Positions 1-8,722 of a DNA stretch of 64,000 nt are shown one piece after another (within the stretch, counting starts at the first letter, position 1; the number at the start of each line of letters is the position of its first letter). The notes under the pieces were generated by a model. It saw only the letters and a list, made by a program, of their open reading frames with translations, made no database searches and was not told the origin of the DNA. A program made the position numbers and the translations under genes. This DNA comes from Paraconexibacter antarcticus (GTDB lineage Bacteria; Actinomycetota; Thermoleophilia; Solirubrobacterales; Solirubrobacteraceae), in the NCBI RefSeq assembly GCF_024220175.1, contig NZ_CP098502.1, positions 744,001-808,000 on the forward strand, in the 5' to 3' direction.

Positions 1-1220
1 TTGAGGATGTTCGTGCCGTCGCGGCGCAGCGCGGCCAGGACGGCGCGCCGCGGCCCGTACCCGGGGTCGGGCTGCTTGCCCGCGGCGAGCCGGTGGAGCT
101 GGTGCTGCGTCCACCACAGGTCGGCGATCGAGTCGAGCTTCTTGATCCCGATGGTCTTGAGCTCGAAGGCGGAGCGCGTGGTGCCCGGGCTGCGCAGGAG
201 CGCGGCGGGGAGGTCGGGTTGCAGGGCGAGCGGGCGGGCGAGGCCGACGAGGTCGGTGGCGCCGCCGGCGACCGCGTCCGTCATGCCGGCGCCGCTGCGG
301 AAGCCGCCGGTGACGAGCAGCGGGATCGTGGTCGTGCTCCGTACGCGCTCGGCGAAGTCGAGGAAGAACGCCTCGCGGCGGCGGGTGCTCTCGGAGGTGC
401 CGCCGTCGTAGAGGGCGGGGGACTCGTAGGTGCCGCCGGAGATCTCGAGCAGGTCGACCGGCTCCTTGTCGAGCTCGGCGATGACGCCCAGGGACTCCTC
501 CTCGGTGAAGCCGCCGCGCTGGAAGTCGGCGGAGTTGAGCTTGATCGCGAGGATGCGGTCCGGGCCGATCGCGGCGCGGACGGCGCGGGTGACTTCGAGC
601 AGGAAGCGGCGGCGGCGTTCGGGGTCGCCGCCCCACTCGTCGGCGCGCAGGTTCGTCAGCGGCGAGAGGAACTGGCTGATGAGGTAGCCGTGGGCGGCGT
701 GGATCTCGACGCCGTCGAAGCCGGCCGCGACGCTGACGCGTGCCGCCTCCGCGAAGCGCGCGATGAGTTCGTGGATCTCCGCGCCGGTGAGCGCGCGCGG
801 CTTGGCGAACGCCGGCCCGACGTCCACCTGAACGGCGCTGGGCGCGACGGCGCGCTCAGAGAGGCCGGCGAGGGTCTGGCGGCCGGGGTGGTTGATCTGG
901 ACGATCGCGGCGGCGCCGGCGGCCTTGGCGGCGGTGGCCCAGCGGCGGAGCGCGGGGAGGTCGCGCTCGTCCTCGACGACGACGTTCAGCGGCTCGCCGA
1001 GCGAGCGACGGTCGATCATCACGTTGCCGGTGATGAGCAGGCCGGCGCCGCCGCGCGCCCAGGTGCCGTAGAGGCGCTCGAGCTGCGGGGTCGGGGCGTG
1101 GGCGCGGTCGGCGAGCTGCTCGCTCATCGCCGCCTTGACCAGGCGGTTCTTGAGGACGGCGCCGCCGGGCAGCGTGAGCGGCGTGCCGAGGACGGCGGTG
1201 TCGGGGGTCGTGGCGGTCAT
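1..1220 (-). CDS. Old Yellow Enzyme family NADH:flavin oxidoreductase (3' end beyond window)
   Basis: The reading frame starts at an ATG at 1220 and runs off the left edge, giving at least 406 residues. The N-terminus has the typical KNRLVKAAMSE strand. Further on are the OYE signatures VQINHPGRQ (about residue 100), the FDGVEIHAAHGYL motif and SPLTNLRADEWGG around residue 175, and a late TGGFRS phosphate-binding loop. These are FMN-binding TIM-barrel enzymes that reduce activated C=C bonds or enones with NAD(P)H. The ATG overlaps the stop of the upstream SDR by 4 nt (ATGA), so it is the last visible gene of a coupled four-gene operon. The substrate cannot be read from sequence. Confidence 0.93.
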   Translation of the reverse strand, partial: MTATTPDTAVLGTPLTLPGGAVLKNRLVKAAMSEQLADRAHAPTPQLERLYGTWARGGAGLLITGNVMIDRRSLGEPLNVVVEDERDLPALRRWATAAKAAGAAAIVQINHPGRQTLAGLSERAVAPSAVQVDVGPAFAKPRALTGAEIHELIARFAEAARVSVAAGFDGVEIHAAHGYLISQFLSPLTNLRADEWGGDPERRRRFLLEVTRAVRAAIGPDRILAIKLNSADFQRGGFTEEESLGVIAELDKEPVDLLEISGGTYESPALYDGGTSESTRRREAFFLDFAERVRSTTTIPLLVTGGFRSGAGMTDAVAGGATDLVGLARPLALQPDLPAALLRSPGTTRSAFELKTIGIKKLDSIADLWWTQHQLHRLAAGKQPDPGYGPRRAVLAALRRDGTNIL

Positions 1221-2071
1221 CGGGACTCCGTGGCGGTGGTGATAGATCCGAGCGCGATCGCGCGGCGGACGGTGCGGGGGCGGAAGGCGAGGCGCTCGAC
1301 CACGGCCTGGACCGCGCCGGCCGCGAACGGCGTCGCGCGGTGGGCGCGCGGGACGGTGAGCCGCGCCGAGCGGTGCTCGATCGCGCGGACGACGTCGGCG
1401 ACGACCGCGTCGAGCTCGACGGTCCGGAAGACGCCGGTGAAGTCGCGGACGAGCGCGACCGCCGCGGGGCTGTCGAGGCCGCCGGCGATCAGCGGGGTGC
1501 GGAAGATCGCCGGATGGACGGAGCCGACGGTGACGCCGGCCGGCCGCAGCTCCAGGCGCAGGACGTCGCACAGCGCGGCGACCGCGGCCTTGCTCGCAGC
1601 GTAGCCACCGAGCAGTGGCGGGTGCACGTAGGCGATCAGCGAAGAGAGCGCGACGAGGTGGCCCTGCCGGGCGGCGACGTGCGGCGCGGCGGCCCTCAGC
1701 GCGCGCCACACGCCGCCGAGGTTGATGTCGATGACGCGGTCCCACTCGGCCGCGCTGGTGGCCGTCATCGTCTTCACCGGGCCCAGTACGCCGGCGCCGG
1801 CGACCGCGACGTCGATGCCGCCGAAGTGCGCGCGGACCTCGGCCATCACGCGCTCCAGATACGCGAGGTCGGTGACGTCGGCCGCCCAGCCGCGAGCGAC
1901 GTCGGCGCCGCCGAGGGCGTCGGCCTGCGCGGCGAGCGCGTCCGCGTCGAGGTCGAGCAGGGCGAGGTACGCGCCGCGCTCGCGCAGCGCCTGCGCGAGC
2001 GCCGAGCCGAGGCCGCCCGCGGCGCCGGTGATGAGCACCGTGCGGGCGCTGAGATCCAGCTGGCGTCCCAT
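1217..2071 (-). CDS. SDR family oxidoreductase
   Basis: This 284-residue short-chain dehydrogenase has the nucleotide-binding TGAAGGLGSA motif near residue 16, an NxxGV-type region (INLGGVW) and the catalytic set S (LSSLIAY) and YAASK. It should catalyse an NAD(P)-dependent alcohol/ketone interconversion in the cytoplasm. The start ATG at 2071 shares one base with the hydrolase stop and its own stop overlaps the OYE start, so translation is probably coupled. The C-terminal 50 residues are rich in Arg and Val as in SDRs of the 'SDR family NAD(P)-dependent' catabolic type. Confidence 0.92.
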   Translation of the reverse strand: MGRQLDLSARTVLITGAAGGLGSALAQALRERGAYLALLDLDADALAAQADALGGADVARGWAADVTDLAYLERVMAEVRAHFGGIDVAVAGAGVLGPVKTMTATSAAEWDRVIDINLGGVWRALRAAAPHVAARQGHLVALSSLIAYVHPPLLGGYAASKAAVAALCDVLRLELRPAGVTVGSVHPAIFRTPLIAGGLDSPAAVALVRDFTGVFRTVELDAVVADVVRAIEHRSARLTVPRAHRATPFAAGAVQAVVERLAFRPRTVRRAIALGSITTATESR

Positions 2072-2931
2072 CAGGCCGCCTCGTCGCCGGCGGCGAGGAA
2101 CTCGAGCACCGACGGCACGAACTGCTCGTGGTACTGGAAGACGCCGCCGTGCCCGGAGTCCGGGTACATGATCAGATGCGCGCCCGGGATGCGCCGGGCG
2201 AGGTCCTCGGAGTGCGCGGAGGCCACCATGACGTCGTGGTCGCCGTTGGCGACGAGGACGGGCTGGCTGATGATCGACAGGTCGTAAGGGGCCTGGCCGC
2301 CGGCGGTGACGATCGCCCGCAGCTGCGCGACACGCGCCTGCAGCGAGACGCGCTTGTCGCGGTCCGCGGTGCGCTCCTTCAGACGCGCCATGTAGTCCGT
2401 CGCCGCCGCCTTGCCCGCCGGCGTGCGCGGGAAGAAGAGGAAGTGCTTCGGGTTGCGGAGCGTCAGCAGCGCCTTCAGGTAGGCACCGCCGGCGATCAGC
2501 GGCATCTTCTCCAGGCCGCCGGCGCCGGCCGGGCCGGTGCCGGCGAGGATCGCGCGGCGCACGAGCTGCGGGTGACGCAGCAGGACCGACTGCGCGACGC
2601 CGCCGCCGAGGGAGAAGCCGAGCAGGTCGACCTGCTCGTGACCGAGGGCGCGGATGAACGCGGCGGCGTCGTCGGCCATCGCCTCGACGGTGAGCGGCAC
2701 CTTGCCGCCCGTACCGCCGATGCCGCGGTTGTCGAAGGTGATCACGTGGCGCGCCGCGGCGATGCCGTCGACCGTCCGCGGGTCCCACTCGTCGAGGATC
2801 GCGTGCAGGTGGTGCAGGAAGACGACGGGGACGCCGCCGCGGGGGCCGAGCACGCGGTAGGCGAACGGGGTGCCCGCGACGTCGAGCGTCCGCGTCGGGG
2901 CCATCTTCCAGGTGATGGCGGTCGTGCTCAT
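2071..2931 (-). CDS. alpha/beta fold hydrolase
   Basis: The product is 286 residues. The nucleophile elbow GFSLGGGVAQ lies near residue 103, the oxyanion-region strand VFLHHLHA near residue 38, and the C-terminal acid and histidine in VANGDHDVM and DSGHGGVF. The family includes esterases, lactonases and haloalkane or epoxide hydrolases. Alongside an OYE and two SDRs a lactone or ester hydrolysis step is plausible, but this is inference. The ATG at 2931 overlaps the stop of the upstream SDR by 4 nt. Confidence 0.92.
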   Translation of the reverse strand: MSTTAITWKMAPTRTLDVAGTPFAYRVLGPRGGVPVVFLHHLHAILDEWDPRTVDGIAAARHVITFDNRGIGGTGGKVPLTVEAMADDAAAFIRALGHEQVDLLGFSLGGGVAQSVLLRHPQLVRRAILAGTGPAGAGGLEKMPLIAGGAYLKALLTLRNPKHFLFFPRTPAGKAAATDYMARLKERTADRDKRVSLQARVAQLRAIVTAGGQAPYDLSIISQPVLVANGDHDVMVASAHSEDLARRIPGAHLIMYPDSGHGGVFQYHEQFVPSVLEFLAAGDEAA

Positions 2932-3785
2932 GCCGCAGCCCCCCGGACGAGGCGCAGCTTGAGCGCGTCGGTGAGCCGGGTGGGGAGCGCGGTGAGCAGG
3001 CCGAGGGTCACGGCTTCGCGCTGCGGGGTGACGTAGCGCGCCTTCGGACGCGCGGTGGTGCTCGCGTGGACGACGCACGCGGCGACCACCTCCCCGGACA
3101 CGGCCTTTTGCATCTGCTCGTCGAGGTAGGCCGTGAGCTGGCGCTCGAGGGGCGCGTACTCGGCGATCGCGCCGCCGCCGGAGGCCATGTGCTGCGTGAC
3201 GTCGATGTCGGTGCTGGCGAAGCTCGGCTGCACGACGACGACCTCGACGCCGAACTGCTTCAGCTCCATGCGCAGGGCGTCGGAGAGCGCCTCGACGGCG
3301 TGCTTGCTGCCGCCGTAGATGCCGCTGCCGGGCACGGTGATCGCGCCGAGCAGTGAGCTGATGTTCACGATCCGCCCCGAGCGCCGGGCGCGCATCTGGG
3401 GCAGGAAGGCGCGGGTCACGTCGAGCAGGCCTATGACGTTCGTCTCGAACTGCGCGCGGACGCCCTCGGTGCTCAGCGTCTCCGCGGGGCCGATCAGGGC
3501 GTAGCCCGCGTTGTTGACGAGGACGTCGAGGCCGTCGGGGCATGTCTCGGCGACGGTCGCCACGGCAGCCCGGACCGATTCGGGATCACGCACGTCGAGC
3601 CGGACCGGGATGACCGTCCCGGGCGTGGTGCGCGCGAGTTCGGTCAGGCGGTCCAGGCGGCGGGCGGCCGCGAACACGGTGTGCCCGGCCGCGGCAAGCT
3701 GGATCGCGGTGGCGCGGCCGATGCCGCTGCTGGCGCCGGTAACAAGGATCGCCTTGCCGCCGGTGTCGGGTCCGTCGTTCTTCAT
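2928..3785 (-). CDS. SDR family oxidoreductase, first gene of operon
   Basis: This 285-residue SDR has TGASSGIGRA near residue 17, NNAGYA near residue 92, Ser in NISSLLG and the catalytic YGGSKHA. The ATG at 3785 is preferred over an upstream in-frame ATG because it follows a GAGG ribosome site and because the longer version would run through both operator palindromes. It is the first gene of the SDR-hydrolase-SDR-OYE operon, divergent from a TetR gene and probably repressed by it. Confidence 0.92.
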   Translation of the reverse strand: MKNDGPDTGGKAILVTGASSGIGRATAIQLAAAGHTVFAAARRLDRLTELARTTPGTVIPVRLDVRDPESVRAAVATVAETCPDGLDVLVNNAGYALIGPAETLSTEGVRAQFETNVIGLLDVTRAFLPQMRARRSGRIVNISSLLGAITVPGSGIYGGSKHAVEALSDALRMELKQFGVEVVVVQPSFASTDIDVTQHMASGGGAIAEYAPLERQLTAYLDEQMQKAVSGEVVAACVVHASTTARPKARYVTPQREAVTLGLLTALPTRLTDALKLRLVRGAAA

Positions 3786-3805
3786 GCTGTGACCTCGAGG
3801 AAATT

Positions 3806-3823
3806 GGATGACGCACATCATCC
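3806..3823. promoter_or_regulatory. Palindromic operator 1 for the divergent TetR regulator
   Basis: GGATGA-N6-TCATCC is a perfect 6-6-6 inverted repeat, 21 bp upstream of the SDR start. A second repeat with the same core, GATGA-N6-TCATC, lies 27 bp away centre to centre. Binding by the adjacent TetR protein is inferred from position and symmetry. Confidence 0.75.
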
Positions 3824-3832
3824 TAACACGAA

Positions 3833-3850
3833 AGATGACTGGTATCATCT
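3833..3850. promoter_or_regulatory. Palindromic operator 2 for the divergent TetR regulator
   Basis: AGATGA-N6-TCATCT is a perfect inverted repeat ending 8 bp before the TetR start codon. It shares the GATGA half-site with operator 1. The position would let one repressor control both its own gene and the minus-strand operon. Confidence 0.75.
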
Positions 3851-3858
3851 AAATCACC

Positions 3859-4422
3859 ATGAGGGGCTCTCGCGAGGACAAGGCAGCCAGCCACGAGCGG
3901 ATCGTGACCGTGGCCGCAGCCCGGATCCGTGAGGCCGGCACCGAGCAGCCCGGCGTCGCCGAGATCATGAAAGCGGCGGGCCTGACCCACGGCGGCTTCT
4001 ACAAGCACTTCGCCTCCCGCGAGGACCTCATCGCCGAGGCGGTCGAACGTGCGATGGTCGACAGCGGACCGCGCATCGCCGCGCTCATCGCCGAGGCCGA
4101 GCCCGACGACCTCCTGGCGGCCTTCGTCGACGCCTACCTCTCCGAGGAGCACCGCGACGATCCCGGCAGCGGCTGCGGCGTCGCCGCGCTCGGCGCCGAC
4201 GTCGCGCGCCTGGGCGCCGAGCCACAGGACGCCTTCCGCGACCAGGTCGACCGCTACCGCGACCAGCTCGAGCCGCTCTTCGGTAGCGGCGACGACGCCC
4301 GTGGCCGCGCCACCACGACGCTCTGCACCATGGTCGGCGCGCTCATTGTCGCCCGCGGGCTCGGACCGACCCCCGAGTCGGACGCCCTCCTCCGCGACGT
4401 CCGCGAAGCGCTTCACGGCTGA
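3859..4422 (+). CDS. TetR/AcrR family transcriptional regulator
   Basis: The product is 187 residues. The N-terminal helix-turn-helix spans about residues 15-55 (TEQPGVAEIMKAAGLTHGGF then YKHFASREDLI), followed by a helical ligand-binding domain with a conserved GCGVAALGADVAR stretch seen in a common TetR subgroup. It is divergent from the SDR-hydrolase-SDR-OYE operon with two matching operators in the 73-bp gap, so it most likely represses that operon and itself. The inducer is unknown. Confidence 0.93.
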   Translation: MRGSREDKAASHERIVTVAAARIREAGTEQPGVAEIMKAAGLTHGGFYKHFASREDLIAEAVERAMVDSGPRIAALIAEAEPDDLLAAFVDAYLSEEHRDDPGSGCGVAALGADVARLGAEPQDAFRDQVDRYRDQLEPLFGSGDDARGRATTTLCTMVGALIVARGLGPTPESDALLRDVREALHG

Positions 4423-4903
4423 GCGAGAAGGGAAACGCGGCGGTCTCCGCTCGACCGCGGGCCCACCCCCGTCGCGTGACCGCGGTCGCGAAAACCTCGC
4501 GGGGTATCCAACGTCCCGACGAGCACCGAGCCTCACTCCACGCAGCGCTGAGAGCCCAGCTGGCCCGCAGCTGCGGAACGCGCTCCGTGCTGTCCTGACG
4601 TCAGGTCGCCGCCCCCGAGCACGACACCGACGGGGCCGGGCCCCGCAGCAGGCCGGCTTCGCACTCCCGTTTCGTCCGGAGCGGTAGTGGCACGGCGCTG
4701 GCAACTACGCGGAAGGAGCCCTTTGGTGGCGGCCGAACTGACAACGCCACCGGGATCCACACCCGGTACTCGCACGGACGACCCCAGTTTGTCCGTGCGC
4801 AGCTCGGCGGCGCCTGTCGGACGACCCTTGTGGCGGCGCCCGGAGCGCGCGTCATGCCATCTGGACATCGCGTGCGCGACGCTGATGCCTGTGCGGGGCG
4901 GCG
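4423..4903. other. Intergenic stretch without a supported gene
   Basis: No open frame here shows a recognisable family or a convincing ribosome site. A CCGGG-N7-CCCGG hairpin near 4750-4766 loosely resembles a tRNA T-arm but lacks the TTCGA loop. The stretch lies between the TetR gene and the remains of a YbjN-like gene and may contain the inner boundary of the island. Confidence 0.4.
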
Positions 4904-4969
4904 TCAGTCTTCGACCCAGACCGGAAGTCCGTCCATCTCCGCGTCAAACCACTCCATGGTCCCAACTAC

Positions 4970-6405
4970 TAGTGCTCCGTTAGGTTGTTGCAGGAGGTTA
5001 TGGAGTCTTGGCGAACTTCTTGTGCATGAGTTCGTCGGCGGGGCAGGTCAAGATCGGGTCGGTGGCCGGTCTCTCGGACAAGCAGCTGGCGCGGGTGCGG
5101 CCGCGGCTTGAGGCGTTCGCGGAGGACATGTTCGAGCCAATGGTGCGTCGCGATCAGCGGCGGTGGGGCGGCGTGTATCTGCGGGGGTTGATGCTCGATG
5201 GCAAGCGCAAGAGCATCGAGCCGATGGCTGCCCGCCTGGAAGATGGCGATGAGCAGTGCTTGCAGCAGTTCGTCAACCAGTCGCCGTGGCGGTGGGAACC
5301 GGTGCGTAAGCGCTTGGCGGTCCGGCTCAGCGAGGCGATCGTGCCGGCGGCTTGGGTGATTGACGACACCGGCTTTCCGAAGTTCGGCGACAAGTCAGTC
5401 GGCGTGGCGCGCCAGTACTCCGGCGCTTTGGGGAAGGTCGGCAACTGCCAGATCGGGGTCTCGATCACCGCCGCCACCGTGCACGCGTCGTGCCCGATCG
5501 ACTGGCGTCTGTTCCTGCCCGAGTCGTGGAACGAGGACCCGCGCCGCGCCGGCTGCAAAGTCCCCGACGACGTCGTGCATCGGCCGAAGTGGCAGCTCGC
5601 GTTGGACATGATCGACGAGCTTCAGGCGTGGGGGCTGCAGGCTCCGCCGGTGCTCGGCGACGCCGCCTACGGTGACGTGACGGAGCTGCGCATCGGCCTG
5701 GAAGAGCGCGACATCCGCTACGTGCTGGACGTCAAGGGCACCACGTCGGCGCTCCCGGCCAGCACCGAGCCGCAGACGCCGACCTACGCCGGCAAAGGAC
5801 GGCCGCCCGCGCCGCGCTACCGCCGACCGTTCAGCAGCGTCGCGGCTTTGGCGGCCGAGGTCGGCGAGGACGCCTATCTGCGGATCTGCTGGCGCCAGGG
5901 CACCAAGGGCGAGCTGGCCTCGCGCTTCACCGCGATCCGCGTGAAGCTCTGCAACATCAAGCTGCGCAGCGCCCACGCAGACGGCAATCTGCCGGTCCGG
6001 TGGCTGCTGGCGGAGTGGCCCGAAGGCAAGAGCGCCCCGACCGACTTCTGGATCAGCGACCTCCCCGACGACACGCCGATCGCGGACCTCGTCGCGCTGG
6101 CGAAGCTGCGCTGGCGGATCGAGCAGGACTACCGCGAGCTCAAAGACGCCCTCGGCCTAGACCACTTCGAAGGCCGCTCCTGGCCCGGCTGGCACCACCA
6201 CACAACCCTCGTCTCCGTCGCGCACGGCTTCCTGACCCTGGAACGACTGCGGCGACCTCAACGCCGGGCGGCCGCCTGACCTCACTGTTCGAGGTCGTTC
6301 GGGAGCTGCAAACGCTCTTGGCCTGCTGGCACGGGACATGCCCGACCTGCCGCAGACGGCTGCCGCCCGACACCCCCTACCTCAACGACACCTAACGGAG
6401 CACTA
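4970..6405 (+). mobile_element. IS701-family insertion sequence, intact
   Basis: The element is 1436 bp and carries one transposase. The ends are 16-bp perfect inverted repeats (TAGTGCTCCGTTAGGT at 4970-4985, complement at 6390-6405). A 4-bp target duplication CTAC flanks it at 4966-4969 and 6406-6409. The target gene is restored in frame when the element is removed, which confirms the boundaries. Confidence 0.93.
5008..6279 (+). CDS. IS701-family DDE transposase
   Basis: The product is 423 residues. The hallmark block DDTGFPKFGDKSVGVARQYS lies near residue 115 and contains the first catalytic Asp. The second Asp is in VLGDAAYGD near residue 215 and the Glu in RWRIEQDYRELK near residue 373. 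The TTG start at 5008 is chosen because AGGAGG sits 10 nt upstream; an ATG at 5026 is the alternative. The sequence is full length with no frameshift, so it may be active. Confidence 0.93.
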   Translation: MANFLCMSSSAGQVKIGSVAGLSDKQLARVRPRLEAFAEDMFEPMVRRDQRRWGGVYLRGLMLDGKRKSIEPMAARLEDGDEQCLQQFVNQSPWRWEPVRKRLAVRLSEAIVPAAWVIDDTGFPKFGDKSVGVARQYSGALGKVGNCQIGVSITAATVHASCPIDWRLFLPESWNEDPRRAGCKVPDDVVHRPKWQLALDMIDELQAWGLQAPPVLGDAAYGDVTELRIGLEERDIRYVLDVKGTTSALPASTEPQTPTYAGKGRPPAPRYRRPFSSVAALAAEVGEDAYLRICWRQGTKGELASRFTAIRVKLCNIKLRSAHADGNLPVRWLLAEWPEGKSAPTDFWISDLPDDTPIADLVALAKLRWRIEQDYRELKDALGLDHFEGRSWPGWHHHTTLVSVAHGFLTLERLRRPQRRAAA

Positions 6406-7125
6406 CTACGCTGTCGACGAGGAACGTCAACGTGTCCGCGGTCAGGCCGACCCGCGGCGCGGCCGCCGTCACCTCGACCACGCCGCTCGTGGGATCGACG
6501 GTGACCTTCTCGAGCGTCAACGAGTAGTTCAGCTCGTTGATTTTCGCGAGTACCGCGGGCGAGGCAGGGCGGAGTCGTTCTGCATACATCGTGACCTGGA
6601 CCACGTCTTCGTCTTCGTCGATTCGTGCGGAAGTGACGTTGTCGATGCCTGGCCGAGCGATCCTCAGCAGCGGCCAGTCTGGGTCGTCGATTTCCTCGGT
6701 GACCTGATCGCCGAAGGCCTCGTAGCGGTGGCGGGCCACATGACCAGCCCGACTGCTTGGCCGGCTCGCCCACACGACGAGCAGAAGAAGGCGCAGCGCC
6801 CGTTGCTCTATCGGGCGACCGACGACTTCGTTCGCCACGAGGGGCTCGCCAACCCCCTGTCGGTCTCGTCCGACCGAATCGCGTACTGCGCGATGCGGAG
6901 TGCGCGAATCCTTGCCGAGGTGGCCGACCGGTGCGGTCCGGAAGCCGTTGAACGCGACGGCGGTCACCTCGTCTGCGAGGTCTACCCGGCACCTGCGCTT
7001 CGCCATTGGACTCAGAGCTCCGCGGCCGCGCTCGCGCCGCGTGAGAGCTACAAAGGCCCCGCCGTCGAGAAGGTTGCTCGGCGCGTGGACCTGCTCAAGA
7101 CGATCGTCGCGCAGCTACAGCTAAG

Positions 7126-8722
7126 CCTTGATCCACCGTTCCGCCGGACGGTTCGCTTAAGTGACCTCCCAAGCAGGGCTTGAAAGCGACAGATTGCGCC
7201 TGTCGCGGCTCTGCTCAGGAGGTCACCCTCATGGTGAACGAGTCGGCGGTCGTGGTGTTCGATGATGCGCGGGCGGTGGCGAACGCGGGCGTGATGCTCC
7301 CGGCACTGCTCGCCGGCCGCCTCGGCCTGGAGGCGCTGGTCGACGATTGTGTTGATCTCGGCGACCGTCCGGGCGCGGCGAACCCGGGCCGGAAGGTCAT
7401 GACGATGTGCTCGGCGATGGTTCTCGGCGCGGACTGCATCGATGACTGCGACCTGCTTCGGTCGGGGCAGACCGCGGCGGTGCTCGGGCATCGTGTTGCG
7501 GCGCCCTCGACCTTGGGGACGTTCCTGCGGGCGTTCACGTTCGGGCACGTCAGGCAGCTGGACCGGGTGCTCGGCCTCGCGCTTGAACGCGCGTGGGCGG
7601 CGGGCGCCGGCCCGGGCGATCAGCGGCTGGTGATCGACGTTGATTCGTTCGTCGGTGAGGTCCACGGCTACAAGAAGCAGGGCGCGGGCTACGGCTACAC
7701 CCGCCAGCTCGGCTACCACCCACTCCTGGCGACCCGCGCGGACACCGGTGAGGTCCTCCACATCCGGCTGCGAAAGGGCTCGGCGAACACCTCCCGCGGC
7801 ATGCTCCGCTTCTGCGAGGAGCTCATCGCCCGCGTTGACCGCGCCGGCGCCACCGGCCAGAAGCTCATGCGCACCGACTCGGGGTTCTGGGCGAAGAAGA
7901 CGTTCGTGCGGCTTGACCGGGCCGGCTGGCAGTTCTCGATCGGGATCCGCATGCAGCCCCATGTTCGCGCGCTCGTAGAAGCGATTCCCGAGGACGCCTG
8001 GGCCACGTTGGAGGACTACCCCAAGACGTCGATCGCGCAGATCGCCGAGACGACGATCGGCGACTTTCGGATGATCGTCAGGCGGGTTCGCACGCTCTCC
8101 CAGCAGGGCGAGTTGCTCCCGAGTTGGGAGCACTACCCGTTCGCCACCAACCGCACCGACGACCTCCAGATTGTCGAGGCCGAGCATCGCCAGCACGCCG
8201 TCGTTGAGCTCGCGATCCGCGACCTCAAAGACCAAGCGCTCGCGCACTTCCCTTCGGGCAAGTACAACGCCAACGCCGCCTGGACCGTCATCGCCGCGAT
8301 CGCGCACAACCTGCTGCGCTGGACCCAGAAGATCGCCCTCCCCGACGCCACCACCCGCACCGCGCGGACCCTCCGCCGCAGGCTGCTCACGATCCCCGGA
8401 CGACTCGCCCGCAGCGGCCGCAAAACGCTGCTGCGGATGCCCGCCCGCTGGCCCTGGGCCCACGACTTCCTCACCGCCCTACAGCACATCCGGGCGCTCC
8501 CGCCACCCACCTGACACTCGCCGGCCACCGACGATAATCAGCCGCAGCACTGCCGGCCTCGGCCTGCCCGCCACCGGCCGCAATCACGCTGGCGCGACGG
8601 CCTCAACTGGCCCCACCCGCACGCCGAGTCCCTCAGCGCGCTCGATCACCCGCGCCGCCACTCCGAGCTGACCCACTCGGCCGCTGACGCGGCCGACCGC
8701 AGGGGCGAACGGTGGATCGAGG
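7126..8722 (+). mobile_element. IS1380-family insertion sequence, intact
   Basis: The element is 1597 bp. The termini are near-perfect inverted repeats (CCTTGATCCACCGTTC at 7126, and CCTCGATCCACCGTTC read inward from 8722). A perfect 5-bp target duplication CTAAG lies at 7121-7125 and 8723-8727. Excision restores the DUF429 frame. Confidence 0.93.
7231..8514 (+). CDS. IS1380-family DDE transposase
   Basis: The product is 427 residues from an ATG 8 nt after AGGAGG. Characteristic IS1380 blocks are DVDSFVGEVHGYKKQGAGYG (about residue 140), YTRQLGYHPLLATRADTGE, RKGSANTSRG, RTDSGFW and the late NAAWTVIAAIAHNL helix. Catalytic Asp residues lie in VIDVDSF and MRTDSGF, with the Glu in VVELAIRDLK. 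It appears complete. Confidence 0.93.
   Translation: MVNESAVVVFDDARAVANAGVMLPALLAGRLGLEALVDDCVDLGDRPGAANPGRKVMTMCSAMVLGADCIDDCDLLRSGQTAAVLGHRVAAPSTLGTFLRAFTFGHVRQLDRVLGLALERAWAAGAGPGDQRLVIDVDSFVGEVHGYKKQGAGYGYTRQLGYHPLLATRADTGEVLHIRLRKGSANTSRGMLRFCEELIARVDRAGATGQKLMRTDSGFWAKKTFVRLDRAGWQFSIGIRMQPHVRALVEAIPEDAWATLEDYPKTSIAQIAETTIGDFRMIVRRVRTLSQQGELLPSWEHYPFATNRTDDLQIVEAEHRQHAVVELAIRDLKDQALAHFPSGKYNANAAWTVIAAIAHNLLRWTQKIALPDATTRTARTLRRRLLTIPGRLARSGRKTLLRMPARWPWAHDFLTALQHIRALPPPT

Larger units (their letters stand above)
4904..6739 (-). pseudogene. YbjN/T3SS-chaperone-like gene interrupted by an IS701-type element
   Basis: The 5' part (6739 down to 6406) encodes about 111 residues ending LTFLVDSVV. 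The 3' part (4965 down to 4904) encodes GTMEWFDAEMDGLPVWVED then a stop. Deleting 4970-6405 plus one CTAC duplication joins the parts in frame. The pattern (alternating strands, KINELNYSL, a C-terminal acidic helix) resembles the YbjN-like fold of small type III chaperone relatives; this family call is tentative. The GTG start at 6739 is the farthest the frame looks coding; it abuts a truncated DUF429 gene head to head, so the N-terminus may also be lost. Confidence 0.7.

Noticed and set aside
4745..4775. T-arm-like hairpin suggesting a second tRNA remnant
   Set aside because: The stem CCGGG/CCCGG pairs, but the loop lacks the TTCGA consensus and no acceptor or anticodon stem is found.
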